A stretch of DNA of 64,000 bases, from contig LS997565.1 in assembly GCA_000469685.2 (NCBI GenBank), positions 48,662,501 through 48,726,500 on the forward strand, read 5' to 3'. Shown here piece after piece: positions 36,701-43,900 of the stretch (position 1 is its first letter; the number at the start of each line of letters is the position of its first letter). Made by a program: the position numbers and the translations under genes. Below the pieces are notes generated by a model. The model searched no databases. It was given only the letters and a program-made list of their open reading frames with translations, and had not been told where the DNA came from. The DNA is from Haemonchus contortus (taxonomy: Eukaryota > Nematoda > Chromadorea > Rhabditida > Trichostrongylidae).

Positions 36701-36957
36701 AGTAACGTCGCGGGTTCAGTTGGCCGAATGATGCCATCCAGAAGAGAAAGTGGATCCACAGTTACCTTCGCCGGATCCAAACTGAACGGAAAAGAAAAAC
36801 CATTTCATTGCTGAATACCGGCGTTATTAGAACGGAATCAACCAACTCACTTATATGTATCAAGTGTCGAATATTCACCAGGAGATAAAGTTAATGTTTC
36901 GATGCAAACGGAGCGAAGAACGTAGTCAGCAGCATCGCGAAGTTCATCTACGCTCAT
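12715..36957 (-). CDS. skih-2: Ski2-type RNA helicase SKIH-2 (SKIV2L), complete
   Basis: DExH-box helicase of the cytoplasmic Ski complex, which feeds mRNA 3'-to-5' into the exosome. 31 exons: 36957-36851, 36781-36599, 36537-36476, 36401-36360, 36257-36090, 36029-35896, 34836-34702, 34602-34457, 34261-34115, 32730-32625, 32549-32464, 32389-32218, 32161-32041, 31964-31835, 31553-31427, 30960-30850, 30761-30636, 30572-30465, 30209-30048, 29636-29492, 29390-29293, 29233-29117, 29048-28825, 16682-16598, 16543-16406, 16134-16024, 15968-15888, 15822-15679, 15624-15490, 14760-14669, 12826-12715. They total 3855 nt, 1284 aa (human about 1246). Motifs: Walker A AHTSAGKT (304-310), DEVH (394-397), SAT (425-427), motif [12 protein letters not shown] (about 701-710), C-terminal [13 protein letters not shown]. 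'[11 protein letters not shown]' and the C-terminus match Ski2 better than Mtr4. An RGG-rich loop lies at about 497-536. Intron 23 (16683-28824, 12.1 kb) contains two opposite-strand genes. Intron 14 starts with GC. Exon 1 follows an SL-type acceptor at 36973. Confidence 0.96.
13380..13990 (+). pseudogene. Decayed inverted copy of the Gly/Tyr peptide gene
   Basis: This lies inside skih-2 intron 30 on the plus strand. It follows the gene at 11055-11527 in order: acceptor-like CTGCAG, a hydrophobic segment, 'GAGCTAAAAGTGATCACAGG' (gene: GAGCTGAAAGCAATCACTGG), the exon/intron border 'AAGACCAGTCTCTGATAA' (gene: AAGACCGAGGTCTGATAA), the tail 'CAGTCCTTATGACTTG', then the shared 3' flank 'GAGTAAATT' and 'GGGAAGTTTGTTGGGAACG' on the other strand. 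Stop codons interrupt the frame (after the hydrophobic part and at GAACCGTAA), and the Gly/Tyr codons are eroded. Confidence 0.7.
16683..17330. other. Start of the giant skih-2 intron 23, nothing seen
   Basis: AT-rich sequence between skih-2 exon 24 and the first SINE in the intron. No gene or clear repeat is supported, apart from a short inverted match around 17175-17250 (GAGTTTGAGT-type arms). Confidence 0.4.
17335..17640 (+). mobile_element. Diverged family A SINE in skih-2 intron 23
   Basis: Plus-strand copy with 'GGCGGAGGCACTGGAC', 'GAATCGAATTCCGGATCGAT', 'GCCCAAGCCAATCA', 'GGCTCGTTTGGGAA' and the end 'GGGATTGATTGACGCCAAA', in the same order as the copy at 18440-18735. Confidence 0.6.
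17641..18439. other. Intron sequence, no feature supported
   Basis: Between two SINE copies in skih-2 intron 23. Open frames here are short and lack splice context. Confidence 0.4.
18440..18735 (+). mobile_element. Family A tRNA-derived SINE, well kept
   Basis: It carries a box B (GGTTCGAATCC) at about 18493, then 'GATGCCCGCCTAGGCCAATC', 'GACTCATCTGGAAGGATAAA', 'CATCGGCTGGCCACCGCAAG', 'ATACGCACTCACTACGCC' and the 3' end 'CAGACGGGATTGATTAACGC'. It lies in skih-2 intron 23 in antisense orientation to that gene. Confidence 0.75.
18961..19055 (+). mobile_element. SINE head fragment beside the Tc3-like element
   Basis: It contains a box A (TAGTGCAGTGG) matching the tRNA consensus, and a box-B-like GGGTTTGAATTTC about 45 nt later, then loses similarity to the family before the Tc3-like element begins. 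Confidence 0.5.
19154..20725 (+). mobile_element. Tc3-like DNA transposon, decayed
   Basis: A 1572-bp element inserted at TA (19152-19153 and 20726-20727). The ends are CAGTGCGTTTCATAATTATA and its reverse complement. A second copy of the same motif lies inside each end: 19334 at left (174 bp inward) and 20529 at right (184 bp inward). This matches the known double transposase-binding-site ends of Tc3. The element is in skih-2 intron 23, on the strand opposite the gene. Confidence 0.9.
19462..20467 (+). pseudogene. Tc3-like transposase, broken
   Basis: Tc1/mariner-superfamily transposase (cut-and-paste, DDE catalysis). The start ([14 protein letters not shown]) and the C-terminus (MPRRLFDV ... 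GGAIDY) both align with Tc3A. Visible parts: the HTH region '[17 protein letters not shown]', then '[20 protein letters not shown]'; the first catalytic Asp in [11 protein letters not shown] after a 49-nt intron (19867-19915); the second in FQQDNAYNH; and the last in [12 protein letters not shown]. In-frame stops at about 19624, 19976 and 20222, and a frame change at about 19625, show it is dead. The length fits a Tc3A of about 330 codons. Confidence 0.85.
20775..21015 (-). mobile_element. Family A tRNA-derived SINE, minus orientation
   Basis: Reverse-complement copy of the 18440-18735 element: 'GTCTGATGGATGCGCCCCC' (3' end), 'GTATGTGGCCTATACAATGA', 'GCGGTGGCCAGCCGA', 'TTATCCTCCTAGACGAGTCT', 'GACCTAGGCGGATCAGGGAT', box B in TCGAACGCGTGATCATGC, then 'AGTGCGCCACTTGTCACTAC' (box A side). 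Confidence 0.75.
21016..21803. other. Intron sequence, no feature supported
   Basis: Part of skih-2 intron 23 upstream of the nested MAM genes. It may hold their promoter. No specific motif is claimed. Confidence 0.35.
21805..21985 (-). pseudogene. Inverted fragment of a MAM-domain exon
   Basis: The minus strand reads '[19 protein letters not shown]' followed by 'KYWYIKAGI'. These match '[19 protein letters not shown]' and 'KYWYFKTGI' in exon 2 of the MAM gene at 22804-22987, on the opposite strand about 0.8 kb away. After KAGI the match breaks up (TTGSKNG against PPGSKDV). I find no partner exons, so this is an isolated, decayed duplicate. Confidence 0.7.
22487..25771 (+). CDS. Secreted MAM-domain protein with Thr-rich region
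   Basis: Five exons: 22487-22751, 22804-22987, 23454-23538, 23597-23675, 24399-25771, giving 661 aa with the frame closing at each join. A hydrophobic start ([13 protein letters not shown]) looks like a signal peptide. One MAM domain follows at about 45-204: '[11 protein letters not shown]', '[12 protein letters not shown]', 'VSEVISCQ', '[10 protein letters not shown]', '[12 protein letters not shown]', ending 'TSTLC'. MAM domains are extracellular adhesion/oligomerisation modules. The last exon has a Thr/Ser/Pro-rich mucin-like stretch (about 268-332), a second Thr run (about 528-538) and a basic C-terminus. Intron 2 has a GC donor (CTCAG|GCAAGG). It is nested, opposite strand, in skih-2 intron 23. 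An acceptor at 22465-22466 just before the ATG suggests trans-splicing. I do not recognise the gene beyond its domain; its role is unknown. Confidence 0.85.
23760..24005 (-). repeat. Dispersed repeat, family C (copy 1)
   Basis: It lies in intron 4 of the MAM gene and shares, in the same order, 'ATACAGCTCAATCG', 'CTGCTGCATTCT'-like, 'TTCGCGCGCGGCGT' and 'CCTACTGCACCACA' with 63745-63925. The minus strand of this copy has an 88-codon open frame (24002-23736) that the other copy does not keep. I do not recognise the frame. Confidence 0.65.
25775..25780 (+). terminator. Poly(A) signal AATAAA of the first MAM gene
   Basis: AATAAA starts 4 nt after the stop codon of the 22487-25771 gene and about 80 nt before the start of the next gene, the spacing seen between genes of nematode operons. 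Confidence 0.65.
25861..25862 (+). promoter_or_regulatory. Probable trans-splice acceptor, second MAM gene
   Basis: AATTTGATTAG ends one base before the ATG at 25864, with no upstream exon needed. With the AATAAA 81 nt before it, this looks like an SL2-type operon junction (inference). Confidence 0.5.
25864..28099 (+). CDS. Second MAM-domain protein, downstream in the same intron
   Basis: Six exons: 25864-25975, 26398-26582, 26916-27042, 27094-27216, 27266-27399, 27998-28099, giving 260 aa with all phases agreeing. The N-terminal 90 or so residues are polar and lack a signal peptide ([11 protein letters not shown]). A MAM-like domain follows: '[12 protein letters not shown]', '[14 protein letters not shown]', '[15 protein letters not shown]', 'GRLQVCLN', '[12 protein letters not shown]', '[13 protein letters not shown]', with the usual C-terminal 'D.I.L' pattern and a final Cys. 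It starts 92 bp after the stop of the first MAM gene on the same strand. The two are probably one transcription unit, or this could be a 3' part of one larger gene. The missing signal peptide is odd for a MAM protein and leaves the true start open. Function unknown. Confidence 0.72.
28100..28824. other. End of skih-2 intron 23
   Basis: This lies between the stop codon of the second MAM gene and skih-2 exon 23. It should hold that gene's 3' UTR; I see nothing else. Confidence 0.4.
31110..31260 (+). mobile_element. Partial family A SINE in skih-2 intron 15
   Basis: It has 'TTGGTATCAGACTCATTTTC', 'TGTGCATCCACTGACCCCCA' and 'CAGGCCATATACGCATTCA', matching the middle and 3' parts of the family (compare 50330-50430). 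The tRNA head is missing. Confidence 0.55.
33130..34085. repeat. GC-rich insertion in skih-2 intron 9
   Basis: Most of this 1384-bp intron is a block with much higher GC and CpG than its surroundings. It begins near 'GGGCCACGCCTTAGGGCGCG' and ends near 'AGGCGTCAGCCCCGGCGCGA'. It contains the palindromic element at 33413-33650. I could not identify it; an old transposon insertion is likely. Confidence 0.45.
33413..33650. mobile_element. Palindromic MITE, family B (copy 1)
   Basis: About 238 bp. The left end 'GTGCGATTCGTGCGATTCTG' is repeated inverted at the right end, followed inward by the shared 'GGTGCGCGCGGCAAATTG'. The centre has a second inverted match (GAATTTGGG ... AATTCGGGCC). A second copy lies at 62997-63241. 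Confidence 0.8.
34925..35175 (-). mobile_element. Family A SINE in skih-2 intron 6
   Basis: Minus-strand copy: 'GAGGGTGCGCCCC', 'GCGTATGTGGCCTATGCATT', 'ACTTGCGGTGGTCAGC', 'CAGTGCTTTTCCTGGTACCA', 'CCAGGCGGATATCGAGCCGG', 'AATTTGAACACGTGACCATG', 'GCACACCGCTTGCCACCAC'. It is moderately diverged. Confidence 0.65.
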
Positions 36958-37947
36958 GCTACACCCTTTCACCTAAAAGAAGTTTTCCATACGGTTCAAT
37001 TTGAACTGGCACAGGCAGTTATCCAGTACTCATGATGACTGCACTTATCAATAGCGTGGGATGCTTACTGGTTAGACATCCAGCGGTCCCTTCCCCTCTC
37101 ACTAATACTATAGTTCGTGCGACTACCAGCCAACGAGCCACTGCAGGACCGTGCTGGGCAAATTTTACGAAGGCAAAATGAACAAAGAAACTGCTAAGGC
37201 TTGGACATCTGAAACACATCCCGTCTTACCACCTCGTTTTGCTCAGGGGGTGATAGGAGGACCGGTATCTGACATTACCAAACCAAAAGGTATTTCGAAT
37301 GTGTGGAGCTTCGGGAGGAGGGAGGGGGTTGGAGCTTCCTGAGGAACGATTCTCCCAGTGCTTAGTATCGTATAGCAAGATTAACCATGAAATGAACAAC
37401 ACCCTCTAGACCAAGGGAGTTAGGGTTAAACTTCAAGCCTTCTTACTCTTTTTCTCGAACTCGAATAGAACTTTCTAACTCTTCGTCAGTAGTTTCTTTT
37501 AGTTCTTACTCCAGCACTTAGAAAAAATAGCCCTAGTTTTCATTTCATTTGAGACCCCTATATCGTTGGGCCATTACAGACTATACGGTAAAAGAAGCTC
37601 TAAACAGAAACAAATCACACGATAAGCAACAATAAAGAAATATTAATGGAACTGTCTATCACATCAGTGCTGAACGAAGCAACTTCATCAAATATCTACT
37701 ATTTATTACTTCATACGTCTAAGACAAACACCAAGTAGGACGACAAAAGCAAAATTAGGGATTGGAACACACATTGGAACCAAGGTCACGGTAACACTCC
37801 TATAGTTAAATTAATTTCACAGCGTTTCATTAAGATTAAAGTAACAATAATTAACAAAATAACAACGAGACAGAATCCACTTATAACTGAGAAAAATCAC
37901 AGATAGATCAGATGGCCACAACGCAGCAACCGGTCCGTCAAAAACTT
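36958..37947. other. Intergenic between catp-8 and skih-2
   Basis: The gap is 990 bp between the catp-8 stop codon and the skih-2 start, both genes on the minus strand. It must hold the catp-8 3' end. I see no gene. Confidence 0.5.
36973..36974 (-). promoter_or_regulatory. Probable trans-splice acceptor of skih-2
   Basis: The minus strand reads ACTTCTTTTAG followed by 15 nt and the ATG (A at 36957), with no upstream coding exon required. Confidence 0.55.
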
Positions 37948-40900
37948 TTAGAACATATCCCCTAGAAGAAAATTGAGAACTCGGTCAATAGTGTAGCAGG
38001 CGACGAGATCGAAAGCAACACAGTAGACAAGAATGTCCCGTAGCTGAAAAAGAATCATCGCGATCTTTTTATTCAAAGAAAGTGCTTCACAATAACCATA
38101 ACTCTCAGCTCAACCAAAAAGTGGAAAGTTGAGATAAGAGGGCGAAGGAATTGGCGCTCATCATTCTCGCCTCAATAAACACCAAATTTCTGTTCCTATA
38201 CGGAACTGTGAAGGAGTTTGATAACGTATTTGGCCTATACATGACTTGTGGGGATCAAGTGATGGGTAGATCGTATTCACACTCCCAGTGAAAGCCTATG
38301 TACCATCGAACAACGAATTGTTAGGGCCATTCAACGAAAAAGCAGCGTTTCTCCATGAACGTGAACGATTCTGGGACAAATTAAGCAGCATAGGAAATAG
38401 TGCGAGATTTGGTCGGCGTGGCAGGAGATTCGATCTCACAGGCGAGGCCACTGATCAACAACCCCTGCACTAGGCTCCATATTAACAGGAACCTTATACA
38501 ATGAAGCCATACCTCCAGAGGTAACACTACTAATTCAAATTGTTGCATAGCCTCATCTGAGGCGCCAACAGCTAACATGAAAACGGATACTCCCGAGATC
38601 AGGACACTGTAGAGCATTGCTTTGTTCTCTAATAAGGATTCCATAAAGGGTCGTCCCTGGAAAATGATTGTTAGACGGAAATGAACAACATTGTGAATGA
38701 TAATCTTTTGCCTTACTCTGTAGTTAACAGCGAAGGTGCACACTTGTAATGCCATAGAGATTATGTAAACACTTGTATTCAGAATACTTGGCGTAAATTT
38801 CGCATCAAGATCCACCTTTTCCTCGCTGTAATAGACCGTTTTGATAAACCTTTAAGCGAAAAGTCAAAAACTCTTAAAGTTTTACAAAATACATATTTCC
38901 ACCCATACAGGCATAGAGCCCAAACCACTCACGTAGGAGAGGCAGCATGAGCATTGCTCACAACATACAGTAAGCATCCAAAGTGTACAATAAATTGACC
39001 GGTAACAGTCAAAAGTGTATAAGCGTTGAAGATGTTGCTTAGCGGCCGTTGTTTTGATAACGTTTTCAAAGGCTGCAAAAAAAGAAATATATAAACATGA
39101 CGCCATTAGGGAGTCTTGAGAAAGCAGTTACCTTGGAACGAGAGACGAATAGGAAACAAGCTGCAAGAAGTAACCCTTGAATTGTAGCTTGAGTATCACT
39201 GAACTTGACACCATCCATATAAAGTGCTGATAGTGAGTAGGCAGACACCAGGGCATTCAACGCAAGTATTTTGAACATTTGCAAAGTTGTCACCAAAGTG
39301 CATCGGCCTTGTTTAATCACATGGCATACTGGAACGAAGCTGATCAGAATGGATTGAAATACGTTCATTACGCTTCCTCGCATTGTACAGTAGAATAGGT
39401 TGCCAAATGGCGGTGTAGTGGCAAGTGGAGCACCATCATCACATACACATCCAGGTATCAATCACAGAACGATATCCGCCTAGACCACCGTGGGCTCCGA
39501 ACCCTATGAGGTTAATATATTCTAGACTGAGAGTGTAAAGGCTTTAATTAGTGTGCAAGCTGGCCACCAAACATTGTATAGGCCAAACACGAATTAAATA
39601 GGCCGAATGCATGGACGCATCCCAAAACGAGATTGATAAACGCCAAAACTTTACCTTAGCCTAAAAATCGATCGCAATCCTTCACCAAAAACTTTAGCAG
39701 TAACAATTCCGAACAACATTGTTTTTTTAGCAAGGTTGGAGGGATGGAAGGGCTCAGTTAGCTCGAGTAGGTACCGATCCAATATCTAATCCCTCTCCCA
39801 AGCGTGTGTGACAGTGCGCGACTTGCCACAACAACTTTGCGCATCAAATGCGTAGAAAAAACACCACGTTGAAGAAGCGGTACTCACTGGAAGCAATGCT
39901 GGTATACTTAGAAGTGAAGGGAGCAGCAATAGATGCGTCCCCAAGTCTTGTGATCGTTGCTCGCTCTTCTTCTTCCAACTCCTTCATGAGCTTTTCCAGC
40001 TTGTTTTGTGCATTTACTACAGAAGGGTGTGTACTTCTGAAAAAAGATGTTGACACAAGCTGTATTCGCTATGATATGGCCAATGAAACGAGAATGAAGC
40101 CAATAGTTTCATGACTTTTAATGAAGCTGCGCACCTGGCCCTAGCACCGGGAGGAGCTTCTCCGCGTCTTCCCACAGCGCTTGGTATACCCGCTGGTGTA
40201 GGAGGAGCTGCACCCATATGCATGAGACGACGCGCCTCGTCGATTTTCTCCTTTTTCTCTTTTTCCTTTTGCTCAGCCTTTGTAGCGTCGTAGGGATGTG
40301 ATAGTAAAGCGACACCTAAATATATAGTTCCAGCCATCAAGGCAACAGCTGTTACCAAAAATAACCCCTGTGATGTAAGCTTGCCATGAAACAAGTAAGA
40401 GATATATGAGGCAAAATAACATACCGACATTTGAGTGTTTCAGGGCACCTACATCGTTGGTTCCATCACCACACATCAATGTTATCCAACCGAGAGATTT
40501 GTATTCATTAATTACACGTTCCTAAACATCAAAACTACTGTAAAAATAACCTGGCAATCCACTAACTTCTTCGTTCAGAAACATAATTGTAGAAAAACAT
40601 TTAGTCCCTCGATTCAACTTTGTCATTACCTTTTGTTTAGGAGCCATTCTAGCAAAAACTCGAACGTGCATAATGATGTCCCGCAAGAATTCGGGCTCAC
40701 TATTTAACAAATATGCAAAGGCCTGAAAAGAGTAATGAATAAATCAGAAAAAAAACTGCTACTGAGCACCAAAGCTTCATACCGGCCCAGTGAGACAGAA
40801 TTCATTTTCTATGAAGAACTTTTTCATTTGCTGCTTATTGGTGTATGGGATGAGGTCGTACTCTACAGATTCATCCACTGCCTTAAAGAGTAAAACAGAA

Positions 40901-43900
40901 TTTCCATAGGAGAAGATCAATGAGAATTAGCTTAGAAGGTAACCTTCCACTTCCATGGTGCGGACTTATCCATTGGCTCATCCAGTACTAACGTGGGTAC
41001 CTTCTTTCTGATGAATTTCAGAACCTTTGCTACATTGCATGCCGTCAATGGATTATCACCGGTCACCATGGCCACCTGCAGCATTCACCATGAACTATCA
41101 GCCGTTATAGACTACATTAATATCCCAGAAAAATTCAGGGAATCACTTTGTGGGAGCTCTCCACAATCTCCTTTATCATTGCTTTAGTGTCCGGTTTGAG
41201 TGGACAAGATATAACTACGAATCCAGCAAATCGCAGATTTGTCTCCAAAACTTCCCTCTTGGTATCTCGTAGCTGAAAACAATCATATAGTCCAATGTCA
41301 TAATGAAAGAATTGATCTTTCACCTCTCCAAGCCTCGTTTGAGGTAAATCTTTTATGCCCATAGCGAGAACGCGAGCCCCTTGTCTGGTGAGATTTGTGT
41401 AAACCTCGTCGTAATCCTTGGGGACATTCTCATACTGTAATGACAACGTTACAAAAAAGTAAGGTAGCTACTGTTAATGCATACAAACCATAGATCTCAG
41501 AGTCTCTGGAGCTCCTTTTACTGCAACTATCATCTTTGGTTCTTGGAAGCCCGGTATTTGATATCCAGCGACTACTGTCATTCGTTTCATTGCAGAGGAA
41601 AAATGATAACGGTGGAAAATTTTCAGGCCAGTCAACTTGGATCCTTTCGGTGGCAGAACAGCATCTCCTTAAATGACTTTCGACTAGAACTTAGTAGGTT
41701 CTTCGGCATCACATGTTTTGAATAGACGGAGTTAGGACATTCTCAGCCAATATATAAGCACCTTTAGTGAGCGACCAATCGCACCATGTTAGGCAAGCTT
41801 TCTCGAGGGGATCGCCAACGAGATCATCATCAAATCGAACGAGACTATGACAACAAGCAAGAACCTTAAGCAACACAGCTTCAAAACCAATCGAATAAAA
41901 TTGACTTAAATTGAACTATGCTTCGTAGTTATACGTCGCTCAGTGGAAGCAAGTGGAAACATACACAACATACCTGTACGGATTCCAAGGGGACATCAGC
42001 AACGGCTTTCAAAATGCCGTTCTCTTCACTAGAGCTGAAACACAATAGAGCCATATGATAAAGCACAAGCGACCGAGGAACTAGCATCTCATACCTGAAT
42101 GCGATTCCCTCAACGACTAAGTTGTCGGTGGTAAGCGTCCCAGTTTTGTCAAAACAACAAATATCTATTTTGCCAGCAAACGGAATCCGAAAAGGCTCGG
42201 TACAAAATACTCCTGAAAAAATCACCAGAGTAATACCTAGCAAGCTTTGTTATCATTTGTAGGTTACCTAGCTTCTGAAGAGCGATCAATGAGGTGTTGA
42301 CAGCCAGTGAAAGTTCTATGGGTAATTCAGGAGGGATAACACTGGTCAAAATAAGTGTGCATTCCAAGAACAGCTTATATTTGTTGCGCTTTTCATCTTG
42401 ACTACCTGAAAAGTATGGGAATAAGGAAGTCACGAAAAACAATCATAGGGACAATTCTGGCTACTAACTTACCCACAACCCAGAGATAACCAGCAGCAGC
42501 AATTGCAAAAATTAGTAAAAATAGAATGAAGCAAAACGTCTCGAGGTTATTCGCAGTGACTCGCTTTACACCAAACATTATCGTTCTAAAAATAGCAACA
42601 TGACAGGGCCATCAATTAAATGGCCACCGTGTCCTAATGGCGTATGCCCGGCGAGAATATCGGTATCAATATCATTGAAAATGGCATCAAACCTTAACAG
42701 TTTTCCTTGACTGGTGTTAAATCCTGTCCTCAGTACACAACAAATACAGCCATTATCCGGTCCTTTCAGCCCTTCCACTCCCTTTCCTAAAAGAAATTCT
42801 GTACTTTACTGCAAGATCTACAACTTCGCTAAACATCTACCAGGAGGAGTGTGTTGAACAATTTTGGTTCCGCCAAAAATCACATGAAGACGGCTGTCAT
42901 TATCGATATCGAAAATCCTATCTTTTTCAAGATCTTCGATAGGCTCCTAAAAGAACAGTGGAAGATAAAAGGACTAGGTTAAACGAATACAATCAATGCT
43001 CCATCAAACCGTTCAAATAAACACAACAGAACCCACCTTCATTTGGGGCACAGACTCTCCCGTGAGCATGGATTCATCAACAATACACGGACCTCGTAAC
43101 AGTATCATGTCACATGGTACAGCCTGCTCATCGGAAGACCGCCCTGAATAATTCGACAAACTCTGCTGTAGATACGTCAAGGATGAAGCTACAGTAGCGC
43201 TCAAAAGTCTTCGGTGAAATGCTTTGACGCTTTTTCGTTCATAACTTTTTTGTTAGTAGACCAAATCGCGCAAAATTTGGATATGTTTAACTAGAGCATA
43301 TTTCACCCTACCCAACACTATTTGACTGCGAAGCTGCAATATCCACAGGTAGAGTAAGGTGTTTGTTGTGGTAGCACATTTTGCTAAAACTAAAGTTGTT
43401 GGCGTCTGCACTTATTCGCACCTTATGTGCGTTTTTCTCATCTATTGTGATCGGCGTTACCGTTCGTACACTTTTGACATGATAAAAAGGAAAAAGTTTC
43501 TAGAAGGACCATCATCTGTATTTTCAGTCGCTTTTGAGTTGTTGCTCATCGGAATTTCTAGAAAACGATCAGACTGCAGGTTAGTAGTGGTAAATATTCA
43601 CAATACACCCACGCTCCAAATATAGAAATTTCGCATGATTAGATCCAGTAGGAAAGGAGTTACGACTGAAAAGTACGGCTGAAGAACCGTTTCACCGAAC
43701 ACTTTTGAGCGCTACTGTATATGTTGAAACTATATAACTAAATCGAGCTAAAAAACAAAAGTAGCACAAAAAGGCTGGTGATCATCAGCGAGATCAAACA
43801 AAAGGGTCATCCGAGATCACTTATGAACTCTGAACTTTCAACTCTGTCAGACTCCGTTTATGAAGCTTGAAAACTTGGAACAGAAGCAACATGATGGAGT

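Noticed and set aside
12715..36957. Mtr4 (nuclear exosome helicase) as identity of the long minus-strand gene
   Set aside because: The first exon read looked Mtr4-like, but '[11 protein letters not shown]', the [12 protein letters not shown] block and the C-terminus [13 protein letters not shown] fit Ski2 better, as does the N-terminal 'PFYPGG' segment.
43359..43625. 88-codon open frame in catp-8 intron 7
   Set aside because: It lies wholly inside the TA-flanked MITE and looks like chance.
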